Positions 41,545 through 52,200 of a DNA stretch of 64,000 nucleotides are shown here, piece by piece. A model generated the notes under the pieces. It made no database searches, was not told the DNA's origin, and was given only the letters and a program-made list of their open reading frames with translations. The translations under genes and the position numbers were made by a program. Position 1 is the first letter of the stretch. Each line of letters begins with the position of its first letter. Origin of the DNA: Isochrysis galbana (taxonomy: Eukaryota > Haptophyta > Isochrysidales > Isochrysidaceae); assembly GCA_018136815.1 (NCBI GenBank), contig CM030942.1, forward strand, positions 3,113,546 through 3,177,545. Direction: 5' to 3'.

Positions 41545-44309
41545 CTAGGACGCACCGGGCTCGCGAGATCTCCTGGCGCGGAAGAGCATGCGGAGCGGCG
41601 TGCCCTCAAAGCCAAGCGACTTGCGAAGGGACGACTCTAAGTAGCGCCGGTACCTGAGGAGTGGGGGAAAGCCTGTGTGGGTGAGCGCCGCTTGCTTCTA
41701 CCAGCAGCATAGATCTAGACACGGGCAAGACGCGCACAAGGGGAAGCCGCGTTATCACTGAAAGGTTAGGCGTAGGATAGCGCCGGCGGGGCAATCTCAC
41801 GATTGAGAGAAGAGGTCCGGATCGTTGACAAAGACGACGATCGTTGGGGGACGGGTGGAGACTTGCGCACAGTAGTAGACGGAGCCCTGGATTCAGTGTG
41901 GCAGCCGGGGCGTGAGGCGTTGTCACGCGCACATTTAGTGCGGATTGCACCATGCCGCTATTCCGGTGAAGAGGGGGGAGAGAGGTGTACGCCGCGGCCA
42001 TACGCAAGGCCGCTCACGGACCTGCTTCCCGTTGAACGCCGCCGGTGGCCTCTGCCATCGCACGGCATCTTCCAGCACCTCGTTTAGCACTGCGGTCGAG
42101 ACGCGCTTCCGATGTGTCTCAGAGGCGCGGGTGAGCGCCGAGAAGATTGCTGCCGTTTTCAGGCCCGTTTTGGCTGACACAAACACCTGATTGAGGGTCG
42201 ATCAAACGCGGGGTCGGAAGAGAAAGGGCCGCTGTCTGGTCCCCACCCGGAACAGTGGATACAGACTGACCGAGTAGGAAGGTGTTTGCAAGCGACCGCT
42301 GCGCCCTCGCGCCATTCACAAGGCGCGCAAACGGGGTGGGGCGGCGGCGGTCGGGTCCGGGTCGATTGCGATTTCTCAGACTCTCGGCGGCATCGACTCA
42401 CCTGTTCAGCCCACGTACTTCCGCCGGTGGCGAGCGCCGGTAGCTTGGCTGCGATGTTGGCCTTGGCCTCCCTGAGCATGGCGCGGGTATAGGCGCACTT
42501 GGACGCAGCGCTCTTGTACGCGGTGGTGCATGGGCCGGAGGGGCACCTCAACGGCGGGCTCCGCCACGAGAGGCGGCTAGTTGTCACCTGTACTTGCGGT
42601 CATCCTTCGCAGAGACGGCGTCCCACTTGTTGACCGCGATCACGCACGCGCAGCCAGACTCCACGACATACTCGGCCAGTCTTGACTCCTGCTCACACAA
42701 CCGCCGGGACGGGGTGGACGGCTAAGCGGCGGCTGCATGCGCGCGGGCGACACGCCTCGTCTGGCCTGCGGCTTCGTGCAAAGCGAGCTGCACACCTGAT
42801 CCGAGACACCGTCGGTCGCATCGACGACGAGCAGGCACACGTCGGAGCGCTTGACCGCCTTCAGCGCGCGTCGCACCATGAGTGTCTCAATCTCCGAGTC
42901 CTTGCCCTTGCCCACCCTTGCGGCACGGCGCACGCCCGCTGTGTCGAGGAAGAGGAAGGTGGTGCCATCGACCTTGACCTTTTGGTCGATCACGTCGCGC
43001 GTTGTGCCGGCGATGTCAGAGACGATGGCGCGCTCCGTGCGCGTGAGCCGGTTGAGCAGCGACGACTTGCCTACATTCGGCTTGCCCAGGATGGCCACAC
43101 GCAGAGGCTCGTCCAGCGCCTCTTCGCGCTCAGCCGCGAGACGCGCGGCCTCGCGCGCCTCCTCGTCATTGTAGAAGCCGTCGGTCGCCTTGTCAGGAAT
43201 AGTGCGCTCGAGCGGCGCGGTGACTGCGTCCATCAGCTCACCCATACCGGTGCCGTGGATACCCGAGACGGGGTATGGCGTGCCCATTCCTAGCTGCCAG
43301 AAGTCGGCCGCCTGCAGCTCGCCCGTCTTCTCCGACTCGCACTTGTTGACCGCGAGCACTAGCGGCACCTGCGAGGAGGCGGCGGCGAACGCGCGAAAGG
43401 GTGCGGTCGGTCGGGGCACGCGCGGGCCCGGGCGCAAGGGGAAGTTTCCCATGAAGCACGCTCCGCCGCTTCTCCGGCCTACGACCGTGCTCACCCGTAG
43501 TAGTCGCCCATTCCTACCTATTCACCTGGCTTACCGCCCATCCCGCCTCCCGATGAAGACTGCGCTGCTGCATCCTCCCTGCGCTCGACTCCTCCCAATC
43601 CCTAGGCCGCCGCCAAGATATTCGCACATGGGCCAAGGGCATCTCTGACACAGCTGACGGCCCTACCCCTGTGCCTACATCCTCATGACCACATCATGCG
43701 CTGCATCCGACGCCTGCCCTCCCACGCGCCACACCGCGGGCGTCTTATCACCTTTTGCCTCCTAAGAAAGTTTGCGATGTCTTCATCCAGCGGCGTGCAC
43801 CCCTCCGTCCCGTCGACCACAAGGACCGCCACATCAGCGCTACCTAGCGCAGTGAGGGCCTGCTGCCGGATCTGCGGCATGAAGACCTGCTCGGCCGCGT
43901 CGTCAAAGACGATCCCCCCCGTGTCCACCACATGGAACTCGTACGACGTCCACCAGCCCAATCCAGAGATGGGGTCCCTCGTCACGCCAGGCGAGTCGTG
44001 GACAATTGAGCCCGCCTCAAAACGGCGCGTCATGCGATTGGCGAGCGTCGACTTGCCGACGTTGGGCCTGCCGACCAGCACGACCGTAGGGCGGCGGAGG
44101 GACAGGGCAAGGAGCGGTACGCGGCTTGCGAGATCCGTCCTCGAGCGGTGGAAGCAGAGAGGGGGGGAGGCAGAGGCGGCACTCAGAGAGGGAGACGGGC
44201 AGCGGAGGCGGAGAGTGCGCGTGAGAGGAAGGGAAGGGTGGGAGAGCGAGAGAGACGGGTGGCAGAGAGAGATGGAGGGTGACGCGACGCGGGGGGTGGG
44301 AGCCGCCAT
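41545..44309 (-). CDS. der: Der/EngA tandem-GTPase ribosome-assembly factor, plastid type
   Basis: Seven exons: 44309-43752, 43368-42796, 42688-42588, 42510-42402, 42186-42022, 41886-41801 and 41653-41545, all in phase; 566 residues. The S/P/R-rich first 75 residues look like a targeting leader. G-domain 1: GRPNVGKST (80-88), DTGG, NKCE (194-197). G-domain 2: GKPNVGKSS (281-289), DTAG, NKWD (397-400). The C-terminal KH-like domain follows: VFVSAKTGL, RVSTAVLNEVLEDA, GSVYYCAQVSTRPPTIVVFV, RRYLESSLRKSLGFEGTPLR. Der is a bacterial GTPase needed for 50S ribosome assembly; nuclear copies in algae and plants act in the plastid. The ATG at 44309 is the first before the leader, but upstream DNA is GGA-rich and in frame for a long way, so an earlier start or signal-peptide exon remains possible. 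Confidence 0.95.
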
Positions 44310-45240
44310 CCTCAGACAGTTGTGGGAGGAGGAGGAGGAGGTGGAGGAGGAGGAGGAGGAGGAGGAGAGTCTTTTCCGGCCGGGTGAGAGAGGGGGGGGG
44401 AGGGGAGGGTTGGTGGGTGTGCGGGTGGTCGAGAGTGAGGGAGAGAGAGGGGAGGGGCTGTAGAGAAAGAGGGGGGAGGGGCTGTAGAGAGAGGGGGGGA
44501 GGGGCTGTAGAGAGAGAGGGGGGAGGGGCTGTGGAGAGAGAGGGGGGAGGTCGTGGGTGGGCGGTGCAGTGCTGTGGGGAAGCGGTGGAGGGAGAGGGAG
44601 AGGGAGAGGGAGAGGGAGAGGAGGGGGAGTCGCATCGCAGGAGGTTGAGAAGGTAGGGAGGAGGAGGGGGGACGGGGCGAGAGGGGAAGTGGGGGAGAGG
44701 AGGGGGGGGGGGGCGAAGTTGAGGAGGAAGAGGCCGGGAGCGATGGGGTAGGGAGAGGGACTGGGACGGGGAGACGAGAAGAGGCGAGAGAGAGAGAGAG
44801 AAGAAGAAGAAGAAGAAGGGGGAGGGAGAAGAGAGAAGAAGAAGGAGAAAGGAGAGAGAAGAAGAGAGGGCGGGGGGGCGGAGGCGGTGGAGACGGGGAG
44901 AGGGAGAGAGGAGAGGAGAGGAGAGGGGGGACGGCGGAGAGAGAGAGAGAAGAGAGAGAGAACAGAGGGATGAGAGGGAAGAGAGAGAGAGAAGAGAGAG
45001 AAGAGAGAGGGAAGAGAGAGAAGACGGAGAGAGAGAAGAGAGAGAGAAGAGAGAGAGAAGAGAGGGAGAGGGAGAGAGAGAAGAGAGAGGGAAGAGAGAG
45101 AAGACATAGAGAGAAGAAGAAGAAGAAGAAGAAGAAGAAGAAGAGAGAGAGGGAGGGAGAGAGAGAGAGAGAGACGGGGGCGGAGGGGACGAGCACGTCG
45201 ACGGCCAGCCTATTTTTGGCAGATAGACGAAACTCCCCTC
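44310..45240. repeat. long GA/GGA-rich microsatellite region
   Basis: About 900 bp of almost pure purine on the + strand: (GGA)n at 44325-44365, 'gaggggctgtagagagag' repeated four times at 44450-44540, then (GAGGGA)n, (GAA)n and (GA)n to 45172. It lies immediately upstream of the Der start. Long frames through it (Ser-Leu or Arg-Glu strings) are not genes. Confidence 0.9.
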
Positions 45241-47052
45241 TCGCCACTAGGCTCTCCCCTCCTCCTCAGCTCCTCACTGTCCTATTTTCGGCAGCTTATC
45301 ACTCTATATGAGACCTAGGACTATGAGACTATGAGACAACACGCTACGGCAGCTTATCACTATATGTGAGACCTAGGACTATGCTGAGACTATGAGACAA
45401 CACGCTAGCTAGGGCTACTAGTGAAGAAGGAAGGGGCGCGCGGAGGGGGGCCGTGGGCGCGTGGCCCGTGGCCTTATATTTGCACTCCCTCGGCTAGAGG
45501 GAAGCGCCTGAAGGATACTTGTACCTACGCCGCCCGTCAACAGCATTGAACCGCCTCTCAAAACTCAAAACTCGATATTGGCTCTGCGGGGATGAAGGCA
45601 TTCGCCGCGTTGCGTTTAGGGGACGCTGCACCACTCGCCACTCGGCGAGGAGAGGGCGCGTGTGAAGGAGCAAGAGCGTCTGACGCGGCAAGAGTGTCTG
45701 ACGCAGCAAGAGCAAGAGCAAGAGCGTCTGACGCAGCAATAAGGTTGTGAATAGGTTGCAATCGGAATCGGAGCCAACATGTTTGAACCTATATTAGCTA
45801 TTAGTGCTCGAGAGCCAACATATTAGATAGTATAAGCAGCATGCCGCCAACATATTAGATAGTATGATAGTATTCGTGCTTTTGAGGGGGGGTATTAACG
45901 GTATTTGCTTTTGGCTCCGGCGAGAATTTCGTTTCGGACCCACCCAAATTTCGTTTCGAATTTTTGCTTGCCCTGACCCAAATTTTGGGGGTCATTTCGT
46001 TCGAAATTTGCTTCGAGCGCCGCCGCGGACGCCGGCACGTCGGTCGGTGCCCTAGGCCCTAGGCCCTAGGTCGGTGTGTTCGGCACTTCGGCAGGCGACT
46101 ACGCGGTTGCCTATGACCTACACGCACACATGTATGTGCTCGCGTGGTTTTCACACATCTTACTACGTACATATGCGCGGCCCGCCGCACTTTTTGGCAC
46201 TACACTATACACATCATTTTCATTTTAGATATTTTAGAGGCGGCCTTAGCCTTACTTAACAAGAAGGTGCAACTCGGGGTTCCCTTTTTTGTTACACCCC
46301 TCCCGTCTCCCGTCTATTTATGTATATAATTTTTATCGACCCCTAACTTGGACATTATTCCCACGTACCTCTCATGGCAGCATACTGTTGGTCGAGAGGC
46401 CAACACGGCCGACCTGCCAATAGGGGTAGGCCAGGATATCCACAATTTTTTGCCCAAATATCCATCAAAAATATCCAGGATATATCCAAGCCACACCCCC
46501 AAATATCTCAAGAAATATCCACAATCTACTATTATAATAGCATATAACTATACCTTTAATCTGTCGTCGCGTCGGCGCGTCGTCGCCCGTCGCCCGACGC
46601 TCGGCTCCCCCTCCCCCAGCCTCCACCCTGTCTCCACTCTCCTCCAGCCCTTCCCTCTCTCTGCCCTCTCTCCCTCTCCCCTCCTCTCTGCTCTCTTTCC
46701 TGGCTGTGAGCTGTGGCACTGACATGCAACAGCTAATAGCTGTCTCTAAGCACTCGCTCGCTATCTATAACTCGCGCAGAGCATGCACGCCCTCACTCGT
46801 CGCACAGAATATGAATGACACCCACAGTTGCACTCATCTCATTTTGCTTATTGATACATAGATAGATCATTGATAACACATTAGATGACATCTTCATACA
46901 CCTCGGCACCTCGGCACACCACATACGAACCAATTACAAATCACGCGGAACCTTCCTCCTCCGTCCTGCGCTGGTTGCAATTGAACCGCAATAACACTGA
47001 CGTCGAGACGATGAGGGCTCCCCACCCAGCACCCAGCCACATGAGGCGAGAA

Positions 47053-47232
47053 GCGTTCAATCGCCATCATCCCACAGATGGAAAAGCGTTCAATCGCCAT
47101 CACCCCACAGATGGAAAAGCGTTCAATCGCCATCACCCCACAGATGGAAAAGCGTTCAATCGCCATCACCCCACGGATGGAAAAGCGTTCAATCGCCATC
47201 ACCCCACAGATGGAAAAGCGTTCAATCGCCAT
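47053..47232 (+). repeat. 33-bp tandem array, about 5.5 copies
   Basis: Units gcgttcaatcgccatcaccc+cacagatggaaaa repeat head to tail with one or two changes. Eleven codons per unit keep a frame open on both strands. Related to the array at 27375-27600. There are no spacers between units, so it is not a CRISPR array. Confidence 0.95.
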
Positions 47233-47390
47233 CGGCTTGCAAATTTCGCTCCCGCGTGACCCAAATTTCGGTCAAAATTTTTTATTTCGATGATGGACCC
47301 AAATTTCAAAAAAAAATTCTCGAAATTCTCGCCGGAGCCAAATTTGCTTGCATGTGAACATGTTAATTTAATTTTTAGCAAATTTTTATG

Positions 47391-47510
47391 GATCGCGAAG
47401 CGGCAAAGGAATGGGACTAGCGCTCACTCATGACAGGACTCCCTGCCGCGGCAAGCGCAAGCACCCTTCCCCCCTTGTGCCACCCAGCTCTTCACTAGCC
47501 TTCTACCTGC
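47391..47510 (-). repeat. dispersed repeat family C, copy 2
   Basis: Reverse complement is nearly identical to 14388-14510 (gcttgcgcttgccgcggcag and tgagcgctagtc). Confidence 0.7.
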
Positions 47511-47692
47511 TGTCGAGTCGAGCGGAGCCGGAGGGCTCTGAGCCACTCCGTCGCGAGCAGCACCGGCGGCTAGCGCGGCGCTTTGGCCCTCCTCCCCACC
47601 GGGAGTCGGGTGAATGAAATTCTGGACTGAGTCGGGGAACGAACGGCGAACGAAGGGCTGTGGGGCGGCGAGGCGCTCCTAGCGGCCCTAGT

Positions 47693-48814
47693 GTGTTGGG
47701 TTTTGAGAGATTGTTAGACCTACAAAGAACTCTTCCCTCAGGGAGGGAGCCTAGGCTGCTAGAGTGCAGCGACGCAGCGAACAACGACGGACAAAGAGCC
47801 TGAGAACAACAGGTTACACCGACTCACGAACACACCGGAATCATTCACCCAAACAAAGCAAATTATCAAGCAACCGCGACCCCAAATCACCGATAACTCA
47901 AACACGTCGCGAGAGACGGAGAGAGAGAGCGAGCGAGAGAGAGAGACTCCGCAGCGACGGCCGGAGCGTGTCTCCGTTGTAACTTCCCACGTAGCGGAGA
48001 GTCCGAAGGGGAGCGTCCTGTCGCGCGACCACGGCGATCACTTTGGATACAGATCGCGACGAGATGTCTTCACGACAGAGGAAATCTTGCCGTTGAGCGT
48101 GAACCTTCTAGACGCTTCTTACGAACAACCCTGAGTAGTAACCAAGGGGAAGAAACACCAAAGGGGCCAAGGCTTGCATGTAACTTGCATCAAGGGGAAA
48201 GATTCCCTCACCTAGGAAGCGAACCTACACCGATCTCCAAGGGGAGATGGCAAATTAAACCTCAAATCTCGAGCGGCTAGAGCAACCGACTCGCTCGCCA
48301 AAACCTTGACCGAGAAGAAAGAAGCAAGGACCTACAAGCCAAGGGTAGCGGACCTAGGGAATGTGAGAGGAAATTTCCGAACGCCAAGACGAACGCCAAA
48401 CGCCGAACGCGGGGATTCAACGAAACCCTAACCAGGCCAAGCAGAACCTACGAAGAACAGGCCTGGACAACAACGAAAGTCAGCAGGTCCCAAGAAAGAA
48501 CCGGAACCCAACAAGAAACAACAAGCCTTGCAAGAAGCTAAACAAGCCTTCACAAGGTAACTCGAGAGCCTGAGACAAGCGCGCAGCGAGCAACAGGCGA
48601 CCTGGCTCCTTTAGGTAAAGATTACCCGAAAGGAGGAAACCTGGAATCTAGACCTGACAAACAGGCTAGAAGGAACGAAACGAGAACTCGAATTCTAGAT
48701 CGCTAGGGACGAACCCTACCAACCTAGATGTACCTGAGCTTCACCGTGTGGCCGCACGGCGAAGGACCTGGAAACAAGAGCCTGGAAATCGCATCATCTA
48801 GGATGAATGCGACA
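47693..48814 (-). repeat. LTR of retroelement copy 2
   Basis: Begins at 48814 on the minus strand with TGTCGCATTC. The first 185 bp or so match the LTR of copy 1; the rest, including a GA-rich patch at 47918-47945, does not. The low-coordinate end is placed near the ACA-type terminus at 47693 by analogy only. Confidence 0.5.
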
Positions 48815-49201
48815 CCCCCCGACTAAGATCGAGACGTCTCCCGATGTCGAGCGGTGAACCTGGAAACAGAGACCTGGAACCTGGAACTTGGGCTGACCAG
48901 AGGTCAGAATCGGAACAAGAAGCAACGGAACATAGCGAGCGAAACGTGGAGACAAGAACACCCTTTGGATCCAAAGCGAGCACGAAATCGGCGGCTTAAC
49001 GCGGCGGCCTCTTTCGTACGCACTGCCCCACCCACTTCTCCCTTTTACAGGAGCTTTGCTCGGGTGTTGCGCCGGGTGTAGAGCGCAGGCAGCACGCGTT
49101 CAGCACCTCCATGATTCGCTCGGACGGAAACTTGAACTCGGAGCCCTAGCCGAGGCGTGGGGCTAGCCTAGAGGGACGGGTCCCTTACCCAAGACATGGG
49201 A

Positions 49202-52200
49202 TCAACGAGGATGGAGCCTGGATCGAGTGCGCGAAGACGGCGCATCGAGAACGGGAGGAAGAGGAGTATCCCTGGCCGACGAAGAAGTTGCTTCCGGGGA
49301 CTCAACATCTTCTGGACAAGTCTCTTCGACGGAGCGATCATACTCATCAAGCAAATCAGAACAACGACGGAGCAACTCGGAACGAGGCTCCCAGGTGGCT
49401 TCTCGAATAGAATAGCCACGCCACTTCACGAGGTACTCGATAGAATCGCCATGGCTACGACGATCGAGCAACTTTTCAACGATGTACTCGTCGTCAGCCA
49501 GCGGCTCTTCATCAACGAAAGTATGATACGGCCGGAGGTTCGAGATATGCACCTCCTCCTTGACTAACCGGTTCTCCAGATCACGGAGTCGGTACCTAGT
49601 GTCGGACAGAGCCTCTACGACGCGGTAGGGACCCGAGTAGATGAATTGCAACTTGTTGGCATGGCCTGGTAATCGCATGCAGACGCGATCCCCAGGTTCG
49701 AAACGAGCTGGTCTTTGAGACTTGATGGTAGCGTCACGGACTGACTCAGCCTGAGCGGCTAGGGTAGCCTCGAGAGCGCTGGACCAAGAGAGGCGGAGGC
49801 TCGCATTGAGCCTGGATGCGTACGAGCGAACGTCGGCGGACGCCGCCTCGAGAGCAGTTGGCGAAACGGACTTCGGATCAGAAAGTTGAGCGGGCAGACG
49901 CAGCTCACGCCCAAAGATCAAAGACGCTGGAGACCGGGAGGTGACACGACCGGAAGAAGCCCTCAACGAGAGGAGTAGGAACGGCAAATGGTCGACCCAA
50001 TGGCTGCCACCCTCATTCGAGGCGCGCATCAAACGGATGAGCGTTTGCTGAGCGCGTTCGACGAAGCCTACACCCTCATGTCGATACGGCTCTGTACTCG
50101 ACAAATCAGTCCCGGTGAGCTCCAGAATACGCGAAACAAGAACCGAACATAGATTCGAACCGGCGTCGGTCCGAAGCTGCCTAGGGACTCCATAACGCGT
50201 CACAATCAAGCGGATGAACATGTCCAAGGCCACCTCCGACGAAGGATCCCCATTCGAAGGCTCAGCCTCAATCCATCGAGTGAGCGAGTCGATGAAGACG
50301 ACCAGCTTGTCGTAACCCGAGACTCCAGGCACGAAGTTGTGAGTGGGAGCCAGTGCGAGCACGTCGCAGTAGACCACATCAAAGGGGTAGGTGCCCACGG
50401 AGAGACCGGAGGGCGACGCTAGAGCCCTAGGTAGCGGCTTGGCGAGGGTGCACTCGTGGCATTCCCGGACGTAGGATGCAACGTCGGAAGACATGCCAGG
50501 CCAGTATACCCGAGTACGAAGAAGACCGGACATACGAGAAACTCCAAGGTGACCGGAGCGATCGTGGTAGGCAAAAAGGTAGCGAGACCGCAAGGAGGGC
50601 GGAACATAGAGCACTAGCGAGTCCGGGTCGGTGGAGTCAGGAACGGTGCGATAGTAGACGAGCCCATCGTGAACGACGAAACGGCGAAACATCTTGGATT
50701 GCTGAGCGGGAGCGGGAGCGACAGAACTGGAACACGAATCATCGTCGGCAATGGGGCCTGAGGCGGCGGCCGGCGGAGGCGACCCTTGGCCTGATGGCTC
50801 GTGGTTGGCCGTCTCTCCTGAGCCTAGGAGTGGCTCTACGAACGGATCTTCCGCCAGGGCCGCTCTCATCTCTTCGGAAGTCGGCGTACCCGGAGCCAAA
50901 TAACTGGACTGGATGGCGGGCCCGGAATCGGAGGCTCGACGACGAGATCGGTCCAAAGCTTGAAGCCCTCGCGCCGTAGCTACGGAGCGCGTGATGGCAG
51001 CCACCGGATGAGACCGTTCATGCTCGGCTAGAGACTCTGAGCCAGGCTCACGTACCGCTAACGACGCTGGGCCGGCGAGTGGTTCGTCTTCGTGTTCCGG
51101 CTCCAGGGATGCTAGCCGGGACAGCCCGTCAGCATCCTGATGAACAGCTCCTGGTTTATGTTCGACGTCGAACCGGTACTCAGCCAACTTGAGAGCCCAC
51201 CGAGTCAGCCGAGAGGCTGGCCCACCGGCTACTTGATCCTTCATGGTATGCAGCCATCGCAGCGCGGAGTGGTCGACGACTAACTTGAACCGACGCCCCC
51301 AAAGGTAGGGTCGCCAATTTCGGATGGATTCCAGGGCGGCCAAGAGTTCAATCTCGGTCACCGTCCAATGGCGTTCGGCCGAGGTGAGACTGCGAGCGTA
51401 GTACCCAACGACTCGTTCACGGTTATCGTCTCCTAGCTGCGAGAGGATGCCGGCGATACCCAACTTGCTAGCCCCATCGGTCTTGACGATGAAGGGCCGA
51501 TCATCCCTGGGTGGAGTCAAGACGGGCTCCGAAGTGATCGCTGTCTTGAGCTCTTGGATAGCTCGGCGACACTCCTCGGACTGGGACTCCTTTGCCACGT
51601 CGCAGCCCTTCCGCGTGAGAGCAGTGAGGGGAGCAGCCTTAGCGGCGAATTGGCGAATGAATCGACGATAGTAGGAGCAAAGGCCGAGGAAAGATCGAAC
51701 CGCTTCCAAGGAGTTGATGGATGACGGGTCGATGTCGGCGACAGCTGCGACCTTCTTCGGGTCCATCTTGAGACCTTCCCTCGAGACAACGTGACCGAGG
51801 TACTCCGTAGAGGTGGCAAAGAAGACACACTTGGACATCTTGCAGGTCAGGCCGGCCCACTCTAGCCGTTCGAGAACGAGGTCTAGCCGGTGAAGCATTT
51901 GCTCGAACGAAGCCTGTGCCCTGGCCTCTTCGGAAGGTCCCACGCCCGTTGACCAGATGCCCACATCATCGAGGTAAGGCATGCAGATCTCCCACGCTAG
52001 CGCACCGAGAACGATGTCCATCAAGCGGCACATGTAGGAGGGACCTGATTGGATGCCGAACGGTAGAAAGTTGAACTCGTATTTGCCGCGGTGGGTAGTG
52101 AAAGCGGTGATATGTTTGTGCGATTCTTTGATCGGGATGCCCCAAAAACCAGAGGCTAAATCGAGAGTACATAAAAAGAGAGAACTGAGCGGCCCTTGGC

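Larger units (their letters stand above)
45241..47692. other. intergenic, repeats only
   Basis: Contains a direct repeat of 'cagcttatcactatat...gagacctaggactatg' (45291-45330 and 45351-45400), a short 18-bp array 'caagagcgtctgacgcag' (45667-45740), AT-rich DNA at 45780-46560, and the 33-bp array at 47053-47232. Repeat C is at 47391-47510. No supported gene. Confidence 0.6.

Noticed and set aside
43755-45247. 311-474 residue Ser/Pro/Leu-rich frames upstream of the Der leader
   Set aside because: They run through purine microsatellite; only the part from 44309 is kept as Der leader.
47053-47232. CRISPR-like array
   Set aside because: Units are directly adjacent 33-bp repeats with no unique spacers, in a eukaryotic genome.
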